NCBI GenBank assembly: GCA_003554375.1
Contig: PWGF01000431.1
Span: 1-7,180, forward strand
Length of the DNA: 7,180 bases
From: Spirochaetaceae bacterium
GTDB lineage: Bacteria > Spirochaetota > Spirochaetia > DSM-27196 > SKKC01
Reading direction: 5' to 3'
The position numbers and the translations under genes were made by a program. Positions 1 to 5,234 of the stretch are shown here, in pieces; within the stretch, counting starts at the first letter, position 1; every line of letters starts with the position of its first letter. The notes below the pieces were generated by a model. The model did no database searches and was not told the DNA's origin. It saw only the letters and a list, made by a program, of their open reading frames with translations.

Positions 1-833
1 AGGAAGTTGACGATGCCGTCGAGCAAAGGCTGCACTCCCATATTGCGGAGCGAAGCGCCGCAGTAGACCGGTACGATATTGCCTGCAATGGTCTCGCGCC
101 GAATCACCGGAAGAATCTTCTCCACCGGAATCTCTTCGCCTTCCAAATAGAGCTCGGTCAGCTTGTCCGAGTAGTGGGTGAGCTTGTCCAGGAGCGCATC
201 GCGCCATTTCTCTGCGTTCGCTCGCTGCTCGTCCGCAATCGGGTTCTTCGTCATCTCGAACCCGAGGCTTTCCCGGTCCCAATGGATCTCCTCCATTGCC
301 AAGAGATCGATGACGCCGGTGAACGAGTTCTCCGAGCCGATCGGAATCTGAAGGGGGACGGTAGTGCACTTCAGCTTATCGTGCATGTCGTCGAGCACAT
401 GGAAGAAGTCCGCACCGACTCGATCCATCTTGTTGACATACGCAAGGCGCGGAACGTTGTAGTAGTCTGCTTGCGCCCAAACCGTTTCGCTCTGCGGCTC
501 GACGCCGCCCACCGCGTCGAAGACGGCTACCGCGCCGTCCAGCACACGGAGGCTGCGCTCCACTTCCGCGGTGAAATCCACGTGCCCCGGAGTATCGATG
601 ATGTTGATCTGATGGTCTTTCCAGAAGCAGGTGGTGGCCGCGCTGGTGATGGTAATTCCGCGATCCTGCTCTTGCTCCATCCAGTCCATCACCGCATCGC
701 CGCGGTCCACTTCGCCGAGGCGGTGCGTCTTGCGGGTGTAGTACAGAATCCGCTCGGTCGTCGTGGTCTTCCCCGCATCGATGTGCGCCATGATACCGAT
801 GTTTCGTCGTTTCGTTGGGTTGCTCTCAGCCAT
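1..833 (-). CDS. fusA: Elongation factor G, N-terminal part (runs off left edge)
   Basis: EF-G is the cytosolic GTPase that drives ribosomal translocation and, with RRF, ribosome recycling. About 277 codons are present, covering the GTP-binding G domain and its insert; the rest lies beyond base 1. Visible motifs: P-loop AHIDAGKT at residues 16-23, the switch region with RGITITSAAT, G3 DTPGH, and G4 NKMD in YVNKMDR. The last visible residues read GVQPLLDGIVNFL, the usual end of the EF-G G domain. Start: ATG at 831-833 gives MAESNPTKRRNIGIMAHID, the expected short N-terminus. An in-frame ATG at 849-851 would add six residues (MLHSAP), and neither start has a clear Shine-Dalgarno. Sequence character (GEVDRGDAVMDWMEQEQDRG, TTCFW, AVFDAVGGVEPQSETVW) resembles the spirochaete/planctomycete/mitochondrial EF-G branch more than the E. 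coli type; that lineage call is from memory. The upstream gene on the same strand ends 199 bp away. EF-G identity is certain, the subfamily less so. Confidence 0.97.
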   Translation of the reverse strand, partial: MAESNPTKRRNIGIMAHIDAGKTTTTERILYYTRKTHRLGEVDRGDAVMDWMEQEQDRGITITSAATTCFWKDHQINIIDTPGHVDFTAEVERSLRVLDGAVAVFDAVGGVEPQSETVWAQADYYNVPRLAYVNKMDRVGADFFHVLDDMHDKLKCTTVPLQIPIGSENSFTGVIDLLAMEEIHWDRESLGFEMTKNPIADEQRANAEKWRDALLDKLTHYSDKLTELYLEGEEIPVEKILPVIRRETIAGNIVPVYCGASLRNMGVQPLLDGIVNF

Positions 834-1032
834 CGGCGCAGAATGTAGCATAAACGGAGTTCCGGCGGAAGCGCCCGCACCGCCACAACCCCGGGCAGAC
901 CCACCGCCCTCGACTCGGCCCCTGCCGCTGCTCCGTCATGTGGACCCGGACGCGGCACGCGGCATGTGGCATGTGGCATGCGGCACGGTCGTGCGGATGC
1001 GGCACGGAGCACGCGCAAATGCCGGGCTCGGC
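834..1032. other. Spacer upstream of EF-G gene
   Basis: This 199-bp gap separates the stop of the cyclophilin-like gene from the EF-G start on the same strand. It is GC-rich and holds the heptanucleotide repeat listed separately. I see no convincing sigma-70 promoter, no hairpin followed by a T-run in the minus direction, and no ribosome binding site before either possible EF-G start. Transcription of EF-G must begin in or upstream of this gap, but the start point cannot be placed by eye. Confidence 0.6.
952..1012. repeat. Heptanucleotide tandem repeat, consensus GYGGCAY
   Basis: Five 7-bp units run head to tail at 952-986: GCGGCAC, GCGGCAT, GTGGCAT, GTGGCAT, GCGGCAC. After a 12-bp interruption, two further units (GCGGCAC and the degenerate GGAGCAC) follow at 999-1012. 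On the minus strand, in the direction of EF-G transcription, the unit reads RTGCCRC. The array is 120-180 bp upstream of the EF-G start and just after the stop of the cyclophilin-like gene, so it is non-coding. It looks like a small minisatellite formed by slippage. A role as a tandem protein-binding site is possible but unproven. Confidence 0.8.
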
Positions 1033-1413
1033 TTACTCCTTCGCTTTGACGCGGATCGGATCGCCACTGTTTACCGCGGTGAGCCGCCGCGCGTCCCCTT
1101 TAGTCCTTCCCAGCCGGTTGCAGGCGCTTGCAAGGCGCGGCGTGCCGTCGGAGCCGCTGGCCGGGGTCGGGCCGAACACGACGCAGAATGCTTCTCCCAC
1201 CGGCCAGTACGCCAGGCTCCCCACCTCCATCGTGTCCGTGGCGTCGGGCTCGAGCTCGAGCTCCATGCCGATCGAAAAATAGATCTCATCGCCCCACGTA
1301 TTTGCGCTTCCCTCGAGGGGAAGGGACTCCCACACTTTCTCCGCCGAAGGTGTATCGTACAGCTCGCCCTCAAGTGTAACCTCGCCGGCCTCGATCACAA
1401 TCTCTTTCGACAT
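1033..1413 (-). CDS. Cyclophilin-like fold protein (TM1367/DUF369 type)
   Basis: A 126-residue protein with the small beta-barrel signature of the TM1367-like (DUF369, Cyclophil_like) family. Diagnostic stretches are NTWGDEIYF at residues 38-46 and GSLAYWPVGEAFCVVFGPTP at 65-84, followed by an SACNRLGR segment near 96-103; length matches the family. TM1367 adopts a cyclophilin-like barrel, but to my knowledge family members have no established peptidyl-prolyl isomerase activity, and biochemical function is unknown. There is no signal peptide, so it is cytosolic. Start: the frame stays open upstream to 1509, but ATG at 1411-1413 is preceded four bases away by the near-perfect Shine-Dalgarno TAAGGAGGT (1418-1426), and the family alignment also begins here. 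The upstream extension would be compositionally unlike the rest and would run through the 16-bp tandem duplication. Neighbours on the same strand are the phosphatase gene (120 bp upstream) and EF-G (199 bp downstream). Fold assignment is confident; role unknown. Confidence 0.9.
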   Translation of the reverse strand: MSKEIVIEAGEVTLEGELYDTPSAEKVWESLPLEGSANTWGDEIYFSIGMELELEPDATDTMEVGSLAYWPVGEAFCVVFGPTPASGSDGTPRLASACNRLGRTKGDARRLTAVNSGDPIRVKAKE

Positions 1414-1417
1414 ATCG

Positions 1418-1426
1418 ACCTCCTTA
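1418..1426 (-). promoter_or_regulatory. Strong Shine-Dalgarno fixing the start of the cyclophilin-like gene
   Basis: On the minus strand TAAGGAGGT lies four bases before the ATG at 1411-1413. It matches the anti-Shine-Dalgarno end of 16S rRNA almost completely. This decides the start against the longer open frame that reaches 1509. Confidence 0.9.
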
Positions 1427-1455
1427 GCCCTGAGTCCTGGGATTTCTTCATCATT

Positions 1456-1487
1456 CTTCGGACCGGTCGTGCTTCGGACCGGTCGTG
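1456..1487. repeat. 16-bp tandem duplication with GACCGGTC palindromes
   Basis: CTTCGGACCGGTCGTG occurs twice with no gap (1456-1471 and 1472-1487). Each copy contains the perfect 8-bp palindrome GACCGGTC (1461-1468 and 1477-1484), whose centres are 16 bp apart. The pair lies 43-74 bases upstream of the cyclophilin-like start and downstream of the phosphatase stop. This is a plausible place for an operator, but a chance duplication is equally possible. Confidence 0.75.
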
Positions 1488-1533
1488 CGCCGGGTATCTC
1501 CGAATTCAAGGATTTCCCGGCTCTGTTCTCTCA

Positions 1534-2022
1534 TCAGCTTCGGGCGTCGTCGCCACCGGATTCCGGCAATCCGGAGCGGATAAACGCTGCCTGCCTGCGG
1601 GCCTCCGGAACGGAGCCGGCTGCGCGAATCTCCTCCAGCGCTTCGTCGAAGCCGTACCCCATGCACATGAGTACAGCTGAAGCGAACATTCCGGTTCGTC
1701 CGATACCGGCGGCGCAGTGGATGTACACGCGGCTCCCGGTCCGTGCTCGCTCGGCGACTCGTTGTGCGGCACTCCAGAACTCGCTTTGCCGCACGGGCGG
1801 CGGTGGCTCACCGTCGGGAATCGGAATCGAGACGAGCTCGTATTCCGTTTGGTTTTGCCTCCAAGCGTAGTAGTCGGGAGCCCGGGCGCGGGTCTCCCAC
1901 TCCTCGGTGAGCGACACGATCGTCTCGATCTCATGCCGGGCGATCTCCCGGAGCCAGGTGTTGAGGGCCGCGTGCCGCCCCGGCAACGGTCCGAGGAAGA
2001 GTTTGTTGTTCCACGATCTCAT
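1534..2022 (-). CDS. Dual-specificity/tyrosine protein phosphatase-like enzyme
   Basis: A 162-residue cysteine-dependent phosphatase of the compact PTP/DSP type. The catalytic P-loop HCAAGIGRTG is complete: Cys103 would be the nucleophile and Arg109 the phosphate-binding arginine of Cx5R. Asp70 in the upstream PIPDGEPP loop is the likely general acid of the D-loop. The N-terminus (NKLFLGPLPG) is the usual first strand of such domains, and the length fits a single catalytic domain with no extra module or membrane segment, so it is cytosolic. Substrate cannot be told from sequence; protein phosphotyrosine/serine or a small phosphorylated molecule are all possible. Start: ATG at 2020-2022, with AGGAA (2027-2031) four bases upstream. 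The oxidoreductase gene ends 133 bp upstream and the cyclophilin-like gene starts 120 bp downstream, all co-oriented; a functional link is not evident. Family is confident, specificity unknown. Confidence 0.92.
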   Translation of the reverse strand: MRSWNNKLFLGPLPGRHAALNTWLREIARHEIETIVSLTEEWETRARAPDYYAWRQNQTEYELVSIPIPDGEPPPPVRQSEFWSAAQRVAERARTGSRVYIHCAAGIGRTGMFASAVLMCMGYGFDEALEEIRAAGSVPEARRQAAFIRSGLPESGGDDARS

Positions 2023-2079
2023 ATGCTTCCTAACTGCTGCCGACTCGGCCCGCCCGCTGGGGTCCCGGAAGCCGCGTTG

Positions 2080-2091
2080 CGGCGGCCGCCG
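2080..2091. repeat. 12-bp perfect GC palindrome in spacer
   Basis: CGGCGGCCGCCG is a perfect 12-bp palindrome within the 133-bp gap (2023-2155) between the oxidoreductase stop and the phosphatase start. A second short hairpin at 2113-2124 reads GGCC-TTCG-GGCC on the minus strand, a four-base stem with a UUCG loop. Neither is followed by a T-run in the minus direction, so neither is a standard rho-independent terminator. In sequence this GC-rich such palindromes arise often by chance. Confidence 0.4.
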
Positions 2092-2155
2092 ATTGCCGTG
2101 GCCGATCAGCAGGGCCCGAAGGCCGGCGGCCGGTGGTCGGTGGCTGCGAGACGCG

Positions 2156-3697
2156 CTACATCCGGGCGAGGGCCCGACGTCCGGCCACCATGTTAGCGAC
2201 GATTCGCCCGCAAAGCGTCGCGGAGATTACCCCGCCGGGCCAGAGCGCATAGTGTCCGCACGCCAAAACATTATGAAACGGAGTACGGATCATGTTCAAC
2301 ATGGGGCTTCGATACAACGGCGAGACAGTGTCCTGATAGCACCAGCCGCCGGTCGAGCCTTCCGAGTTTCCGGTGAACCGCTCGAGCGAGAGAGGGCTTC
2401 CGACGTCGAGATACTCCACGCGGTCGCGAAGCCCCGGCACCAGGCTCTCAGCGGTACTAATGAGTTCCATCGCTACCGCTCGCTTGAGACGGCGATATGC
2501 CGGGGTCCGCGGGAGCCCGGTGCCGCCGTTCCGCCAGTGCTCCTGCCACCGGGCGGAGCTGTAGGTTTGGATGGTGAGTGCCGACTTGCCCTCAGGGGCG
2601 GCTGTACTCTCGCGGCCGAAGTGGTTGAGGGTTACCCACATGTGGCTGTGGACGTCGGCGGGCGAGCCTTCGTCCGGGAAGATGACCTTGTAGTTGGGAA
2701 AGAAGAACGGATGGTGAGCACCGCCAAGGGTGCTCGACAGCTCGGAGTCACTCATATCGAGACCGAGGTAGACGGTTACAAGCGCCTCCGTCAGGCGTGA
2801 AGCGCGCACGCGGCGCACCGTCCTGCCGGGAAATCCGTCCGGCCCGATGAGCTTCTCCACGAGTTTTTGGTAGTCCCCGGCGTATACGAAGTGGTTGGCG
2901 GTAATCTCCTCACCGGTCGAAGTCACGATCGCCTGGGCCTCGCGTCTTCTGCCCGTTCGGCCCAACCGGAAGCGATCCACCTGCGTCTTGAATCGGACTT
3001 CACCGCCGAACGCGCGATAGCGAGCGGTCAAGCGATCGTGGAGCGCCTGCATTCCCCCGACCGGATACCAATAGTCGTGGGACCATAGCTGCCAGAACCC
3101 GGCGAAAAAGAGGTGCGGCATCTTGTAGTAGCCGATGGTGGTAAGCCAATTCCGTAGCTGCGGATCTTGAATAACGCGGCAGGCGGTCTCGCGATAGCGG
3201 AAGGTCGACCAGCGCTTGAGGCGCCGGAGCCACGGGAGCAGCTTAAGCGCGCCGCTCAGCCGAAAATCGTGGAGGAGGGGAAACTCCCACGGCGTGCAGA
3301 CCGACTGCATGAAGCGGGAGACGGAGCGGATCTCCTCGAAAAGCGGACGGATGCCGGGCTCATTGGGAAACGCAGTGCGCAACGCTGCTTCTACCGAATC
3401 AATCCCGTCGATGAAGAAGTCGAAGTCCTTGCTCACCATCCGGTACCGCGCCTTGATCCATGGCTGCGCATCGTAGATGCCCAGATCCTCTAGAATAGGA
3501 AAGACGATACCCAGGCTCTCGAACGACTGGTCGCCGCCGTCGAAAGTGAAGCCGTTTCTCGAGAAGCCCGACATGTTCCCGCCGGCATGGTGATTCTGTT
3601 CCAGCAGCAGAACGCGTTTCCCGTCGCGCGCCAAATAGGCAGCGCAAACCTGCCCCGCCATTCCGGCCCCGACCACCACCACATCGTAGTCCGCCAC
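2156..3697 (-). CDS. FAD-dependent oxidoreductase, phytoene desaturase/CrtISO-like
   Basis: A 513-residue flavoprotein of the phytoene desaturase/carotenoid isomerase/retinol saturase superfamily (COG1233-like). The N-terminus is a textbook Rossmann dinucleotide fold: DYDVVVVGAGMAGQVCA with GxGxxG at residues 10-15, Glu33 at the end of the second strand to hold ribose, then AGGNMSGF and DGGDQSFESLG typical of CrtI-like enzymes. The C-terminal flavin-binding motif is near 475-505 (ACGHYALWPGGVISATLCGRIVANM). Length is normal for the family. No carotenoid synthase or other pathway gene is in the window, so the substrate (carotenoid, retinoid-like lipid or another polyene) is unknown. Start: GTG at 3695-3697, supported by AAGGAGG (3703-3709) five bases upstream and by the Rossmann strand beginning at residue 4. 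It follows the radical SAM gene by 215 bp on the same strand. Superfamily is confident; the reaction is not. Confidence 0.93.
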   Translation of the reverse strand: MADYDVVVVGAGMAGQVCAAYLARDGKRVLLLEQNHHAGGNMSGFSRNGFTFDGGDQSFESLGIVFPILEDLGIYDAQPWIKARYRMVSKDFDFFIDGIDSVEAALRTAFPNEPGIRPLFEEIRSVSRFMQSVCTPWEFPLLHDFRLSGALKLLPWLRRLKRWSTFRYRETACRVIQDPQLRNWLTTIGYYKMPHLFFAGFWQLWSHDYWYPVGGMQALHDRLTARYRAFGGEVRFKTQVDRFRLGRTGRRREAQAIVTSTGEEITANHFVYAGDYQKLVEKLIGPDGFPGRTVRRVRASRLTEALVTVYLGLDMSDSELSSTLGGAHHPFFFPNYKVIFPDEGSPADVHSHMWVTLNHFGRESTAAPEGKSALTIQTYSSARWQEHWRNGGTGLPRTPAYRRLKRAVAMELISTAESLVPGLRDRVEYLDVGSPLSLERFTGNSEGSTGGWCYQDTVSPLYRSPMLNMIRTPFHNVLACGHYALWPGGVISATLCGRIVANMVAGRRALARM

Positions 3698-3702
3698 CTG
3701 CT

Positions 3703-3709
3703 CCTCCTT
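3703..3709 (-). promoter_or_regulatory. Shine-Dalgarno supporting the GTG start of the oxidoreductase
   Basis: On the minus strand AAGGAGG stands five bases before the GTG at 3695-3697. It decides for the GTG codon, which places the dinucleotide-binding strand at the very N-terminus as the family requires. Confidence 0.88.
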
Positions 3710-3714
3710 GCTTA

Positions 3715-3746
3715 CCGGTCTGCCGATCGAACGGTTCGCCGGTCTG
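3715..3746. repeat. CCGGTCTG pair flanking an inverted repeat
   Basis: CCGGTCTG occurs at 3715-3722 and 3739-3746, 24 bp apart. Between them lies the inverted repeat CGAAC-G-GTTCG (3728-3738). The block begins just upstream of the oxidoreductase ribosome binding site. It could be a regulator binding site, but nothing identifies the regulator. Confidence 0.5.
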
Positions 3747-3775
3747 GCCCGTTCGGCTCCGTCCCTACTGTTGTA

Positions 3776-3847
3776 TCCGGTGCGCGTGCTGCCGGCTTAC
3801 CCGCTCCCGTCGCGAGTGCCGCCGGCCCATCCGCGTCCGGTGCGCGT
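3776..3847. repeat. 12-bp direct repeat spaced by 60 bp
   Basis: TCCGGTGCGCGT occurs at 3776-3787 and again at 3836-3847, exactly 60 bp start to start. A degenerate GTGC(T/C)GCCGGC pair lies between (near 3786 and 3817), so the segment may be an eroded duplication. It is non-coding. Confidence 0.55.
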
Positions 3848-3912
3848 AGCACTGGTGCGGCGCGCTCCCCCGCACTCGCGCTCCTAAAGCGTATCGATAA
3901 ACGAGGGACGGC

Positions 3913-4908
3913 TCAAGTCACGATCGGAATGGCGCGGCCGCAGTCAGGGCACGCGCCGGCGCGAAGCTCCGGCTTCGTGGTGGTAAAAGCGGACCGACGG
4001 ATAATCGTGCGGCCGCACTGAGGGCATCGGGTATCGTTGTCGGCCTGGATGTTCCCCAAATAGACGAAGCTCAGCCCTTCGGCTGTGGCGATCTCTCGTG
4101 CCCGCTCCATCGTCGCGACCGGGGTTGGCGGGACGGTGCGCATCTTGTGGGCCGGGAAGAACCGGGAGAAGTGGGTAGCGGTGTCGGGCCCCAGATGCTC
4201 TGCTACCCAACGGGAGAATCCGGCCAGTTCCTCTTCGCTGTCGTTGTGGTGAGGGACGACTAAGTAGGTGACTTCCACGTGAATACCGTGATCGCGCGCC
4301 TGTACCGCGGTATCCAGCACTCTCTGGAGGCGTGCGCCGACTATATCGCGGTAGAAGCCTTCCGTTATCGACTTGATATCGATGTTCACTGCGTCAAGGT
4401 ATGGAGCGATCGCCTGGAGCGGCTCGCGCTCGATGTATCCATTTGTCACATAACACACGTAGCCGCCGCCGGCTTCTTTGTACTGTTTCGACACGTCGTA
4501 ACTGAACTCGAAACCGACCGTAGGCTCGTTGTAGGTCCACGCGATGCCGTCGTGGTCGAGCGCAGTTCGGACGACTTCCTCGACCGCACACGTAGTGAGA
4601 TAGGAAGTCTCCGGAGCTGCGCGGGCCAGCGTCGCGTTCTGACAGTACATGCACCGGAAGTTACAGCCGGCGGTGCCAAAGGAGAGCGCCAGTGAGCCCG
4701 GTTTGAAGTGGTAGAGCGGTTTCTTCTCGATTGGGTCCGCCGCAGGGGCCGTGATCCTCCCGTACGCTACCGAGTAGAGCGTGCCTTCGCGATTCTCCCG
4801 CGTTCCGCAGACCCCGCGCTCGGCCGGTGCAATCCGGCAGTGGCGTCCGCAGAGGTGACAGACCACTGCGCCGTCTTTTGCCGCTTCCCAGAACATCGCT
4901 TCTTTCAT
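3913..4908 (-). CDS. amrS: AmmeMemoRadiSam system radical SAM enzyme (AmrS-like)
   Basis: A 331-residue radical SAM protein of the AmmeMemoRadiSam type, related to pyruvate formate-lyase activating enzymes. The iron-sulfur motif is CNFRCMYC (Cys82, Cys86, Cys89), CxxxCxxC as in canonical radical SAM enzymes. Ahead of it is the family's cysteine-rich N-terminus (Cys17, Cys20, Cys24, Cys34 in CHLCGRHC...GVC), and the C-terminus holds two CxxC pairs (Cys295/298 and Cys320/323) that look like a metal-binding ribbon. WTYNEPT and DAVNIDIKS are also characteristic. The natural substrate is not established to my knowledge. The usual partners, Memo and AMMECR1 proteins, are not in this window. Start: the frame is open to a GTG at 5005-5007, and ATG at 4975-4977 has purine-rich sequence before it (GGAAGG). 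I prefer ATG at 4906-4908 because MKEAMFWEAA matches the usual family N-terminus, although its Shine-Dalgarno is poor. Family is confident; start is moderate. Confidence 0.93.
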   Translation of the reverse strand: MKEAMFWEAAKDGAVVCHLCGRHCRIAPAERGVCGTRENREGTLYSVAYGRITAPAADPIEKKPLYHFKPGSLALSFGTAGCNFRCMYCQNATLARAAPETSYLTTCAVEEVVRTALDHDGIAWTYNEPTVGFEFSYDVSKQYKEAGGGYVCYVTNGYIEREPLQAIAPYLDAVNIDIKSITEGFYRDIVGARLQRVLDTAVQARDHGIHVEVTYLVVPHHNDSEEELAGFSRWVAEHLGPDTATHFSRFFPAHKMRTVPPTPVATMERAREIATAEGLSFVYLGNIQADNDTRCPQCGRTIIRRSAFTTTKPELRAGACPDCGRAIPIVT

Positions 4909-5177
4909 AAGAGTACCGTCCGCGTGCCTTTGGTCAAATCGTCCGGATCGTCCGGCCGATATCTTTCGCGGCTCCATCCTTCCGATCTTCCTCCATCGAA
5001 TCACCACTTGCTGCTTTCGTAAAGGCCGGGAAGGGCGAGAGGTTGAGGAAAATGGAGATGGCTCGTAATACCGAAATGACGCAGGTGTATCGATGGTTGT
5101 AAATGTGGCAAAAGAGCATATAAGAGGTTAGCAACAAGGATTTAGGGACACGCAAAGCTGGGAAATAGAAGTATCTG

Positions 5178-5186
5178 TGTTATATT
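5178..5186 (+). promoter_or_regulatory. Extended -10 promoter element for the lipoprotein gene
   Basis: TGT directly followed by TATATT (5181-5186) gives an extended -10 (TGnTATAAT-like, five of six in the hexamer). No good -35 hexamer is seen at 16-18 bp spacing (bases near 5158-5163 read CTGGGA), which extended -10 promoters can tolerate. Transcription would begin near 5193, leaving a leader of about 42 bases before the ATG at 5235. Confidence 0.5.
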
Positions 5187-5215
5187 AAAACGAATAAGAA
5201 CCATAACCGCAACAC

Positions 5216-5229
5216 AAAGGAGAAAGGAG
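5216..5229 (+). promoter_or_regulatory. Duplicated Shine-Dalgarno (AAAGGAG twice)
   Basis: AAAGGAG occurs twice in direct succession (5216-5222 and 5223-5229). The second copy ends five bases before the ATG at 5235, the ideal distance, and fixes the start of the lipoprotein. The tandem copy suggests strong translation initiation, which is an inference. Confidence 0.85.
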
Positions 5230-5234
5230 TTATT

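Larger units (their letters stand above)
3698..3912. other. Repeat-containing spacer between radical SAM and oxidoreductase genes
   Basis: A 215-bp non-coding gap between two co-oriented genes. It holds the oxidoreductase ribosome binding site at its left end, a pair of CCGGTCTG copies around a small inverted repeat (3715-3746), and a 12-bp direct repeat TCCGGTGCGCGT at 3776-3787 and 3836-3847. I see no clear sigma-70 promoter and no stem with a T-run. Its length suggests separate transcription or processing of the two flanking genes and not tight coupling. Confidence 0.6.
4909..5234. other. Divergent intergenic control region, AT-rich on the right
   Basis: This 326-bp gap separates two divergently transcribed genes, the radical SAM enzyme (minus) and the lipoprotein (plus). 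About 4909-5007 stays in frame with the radical SAM gene and could be coding if an upstream start is used. From roughly 5050 onward the sequence turns markedly AT-rich; 5161-5220 has only 20 G or C in 60 bases, against a clearly GC-rich surround. The AT-rich part holds the plus-strand extended -10 and the duplicated Shine-Dalgarno listed separately. A minus-strand promoter for the radical SAM gene is expected here; TATATG near 5117-5122 is a weak -10 candidate without a good -35. A 73-codon minus-strand frame at 4934-5155 has no family resemblance and overlaps the neighbouring gene's upstream frame. Confidence 0.6.

Noticed and set aside
174..848. 224-codon plus-strand frame antisense to EF-G
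   Set aside because: It is the mirror of a highly conserved G domain; its length is explained by GC bias.
1414..1509. Longer N-terminus (32 extra residues) for the cyclophilin-like protein
   Set aside because: The near-perfect Shine-Dalgarno sits right before the internal ATG at 1411-1413, and the extension would translate through the 16-bp duplication with no family similarity.
763..1680. 305-codon open frame on the plus strand across the EF-G start, cyclophilin-like gene and phosphatase end
   Set aside because: It lies opposite three better supported genes, has no recognisable domain, is Arg/Ala/Gly-rich as expected for antisense frames in GC-rich DNA, and lacks a ribosome binding site.
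2113..2124. GGCC-TTCG-GGCC hairpin after the oxidoreductase gene as a terminator
   Set aside because: It has only a four-base stem, does not extend, and is not followed by a T-run on the minus strand.
1907..2800. 297-codon plus-strand frame antisense to the phosphatase and oxidoreductase genes
   Set aside because: The opposite strand encodes proteins with complete catalytic and cofactor motifs; this frame shows no family character and starts inside the phosphatase gene.
4934..5155. 73-codon minus-strand frame in the divergent spacer with a hydrophobic N-terminal half
   Set aside because: It could suggest a small membrane peptide, but it overlaps the upstream frame of the radical SAM gene, has no clear ribosome binding site and mixes hydrophobic and basic stretches without a convincing helix.
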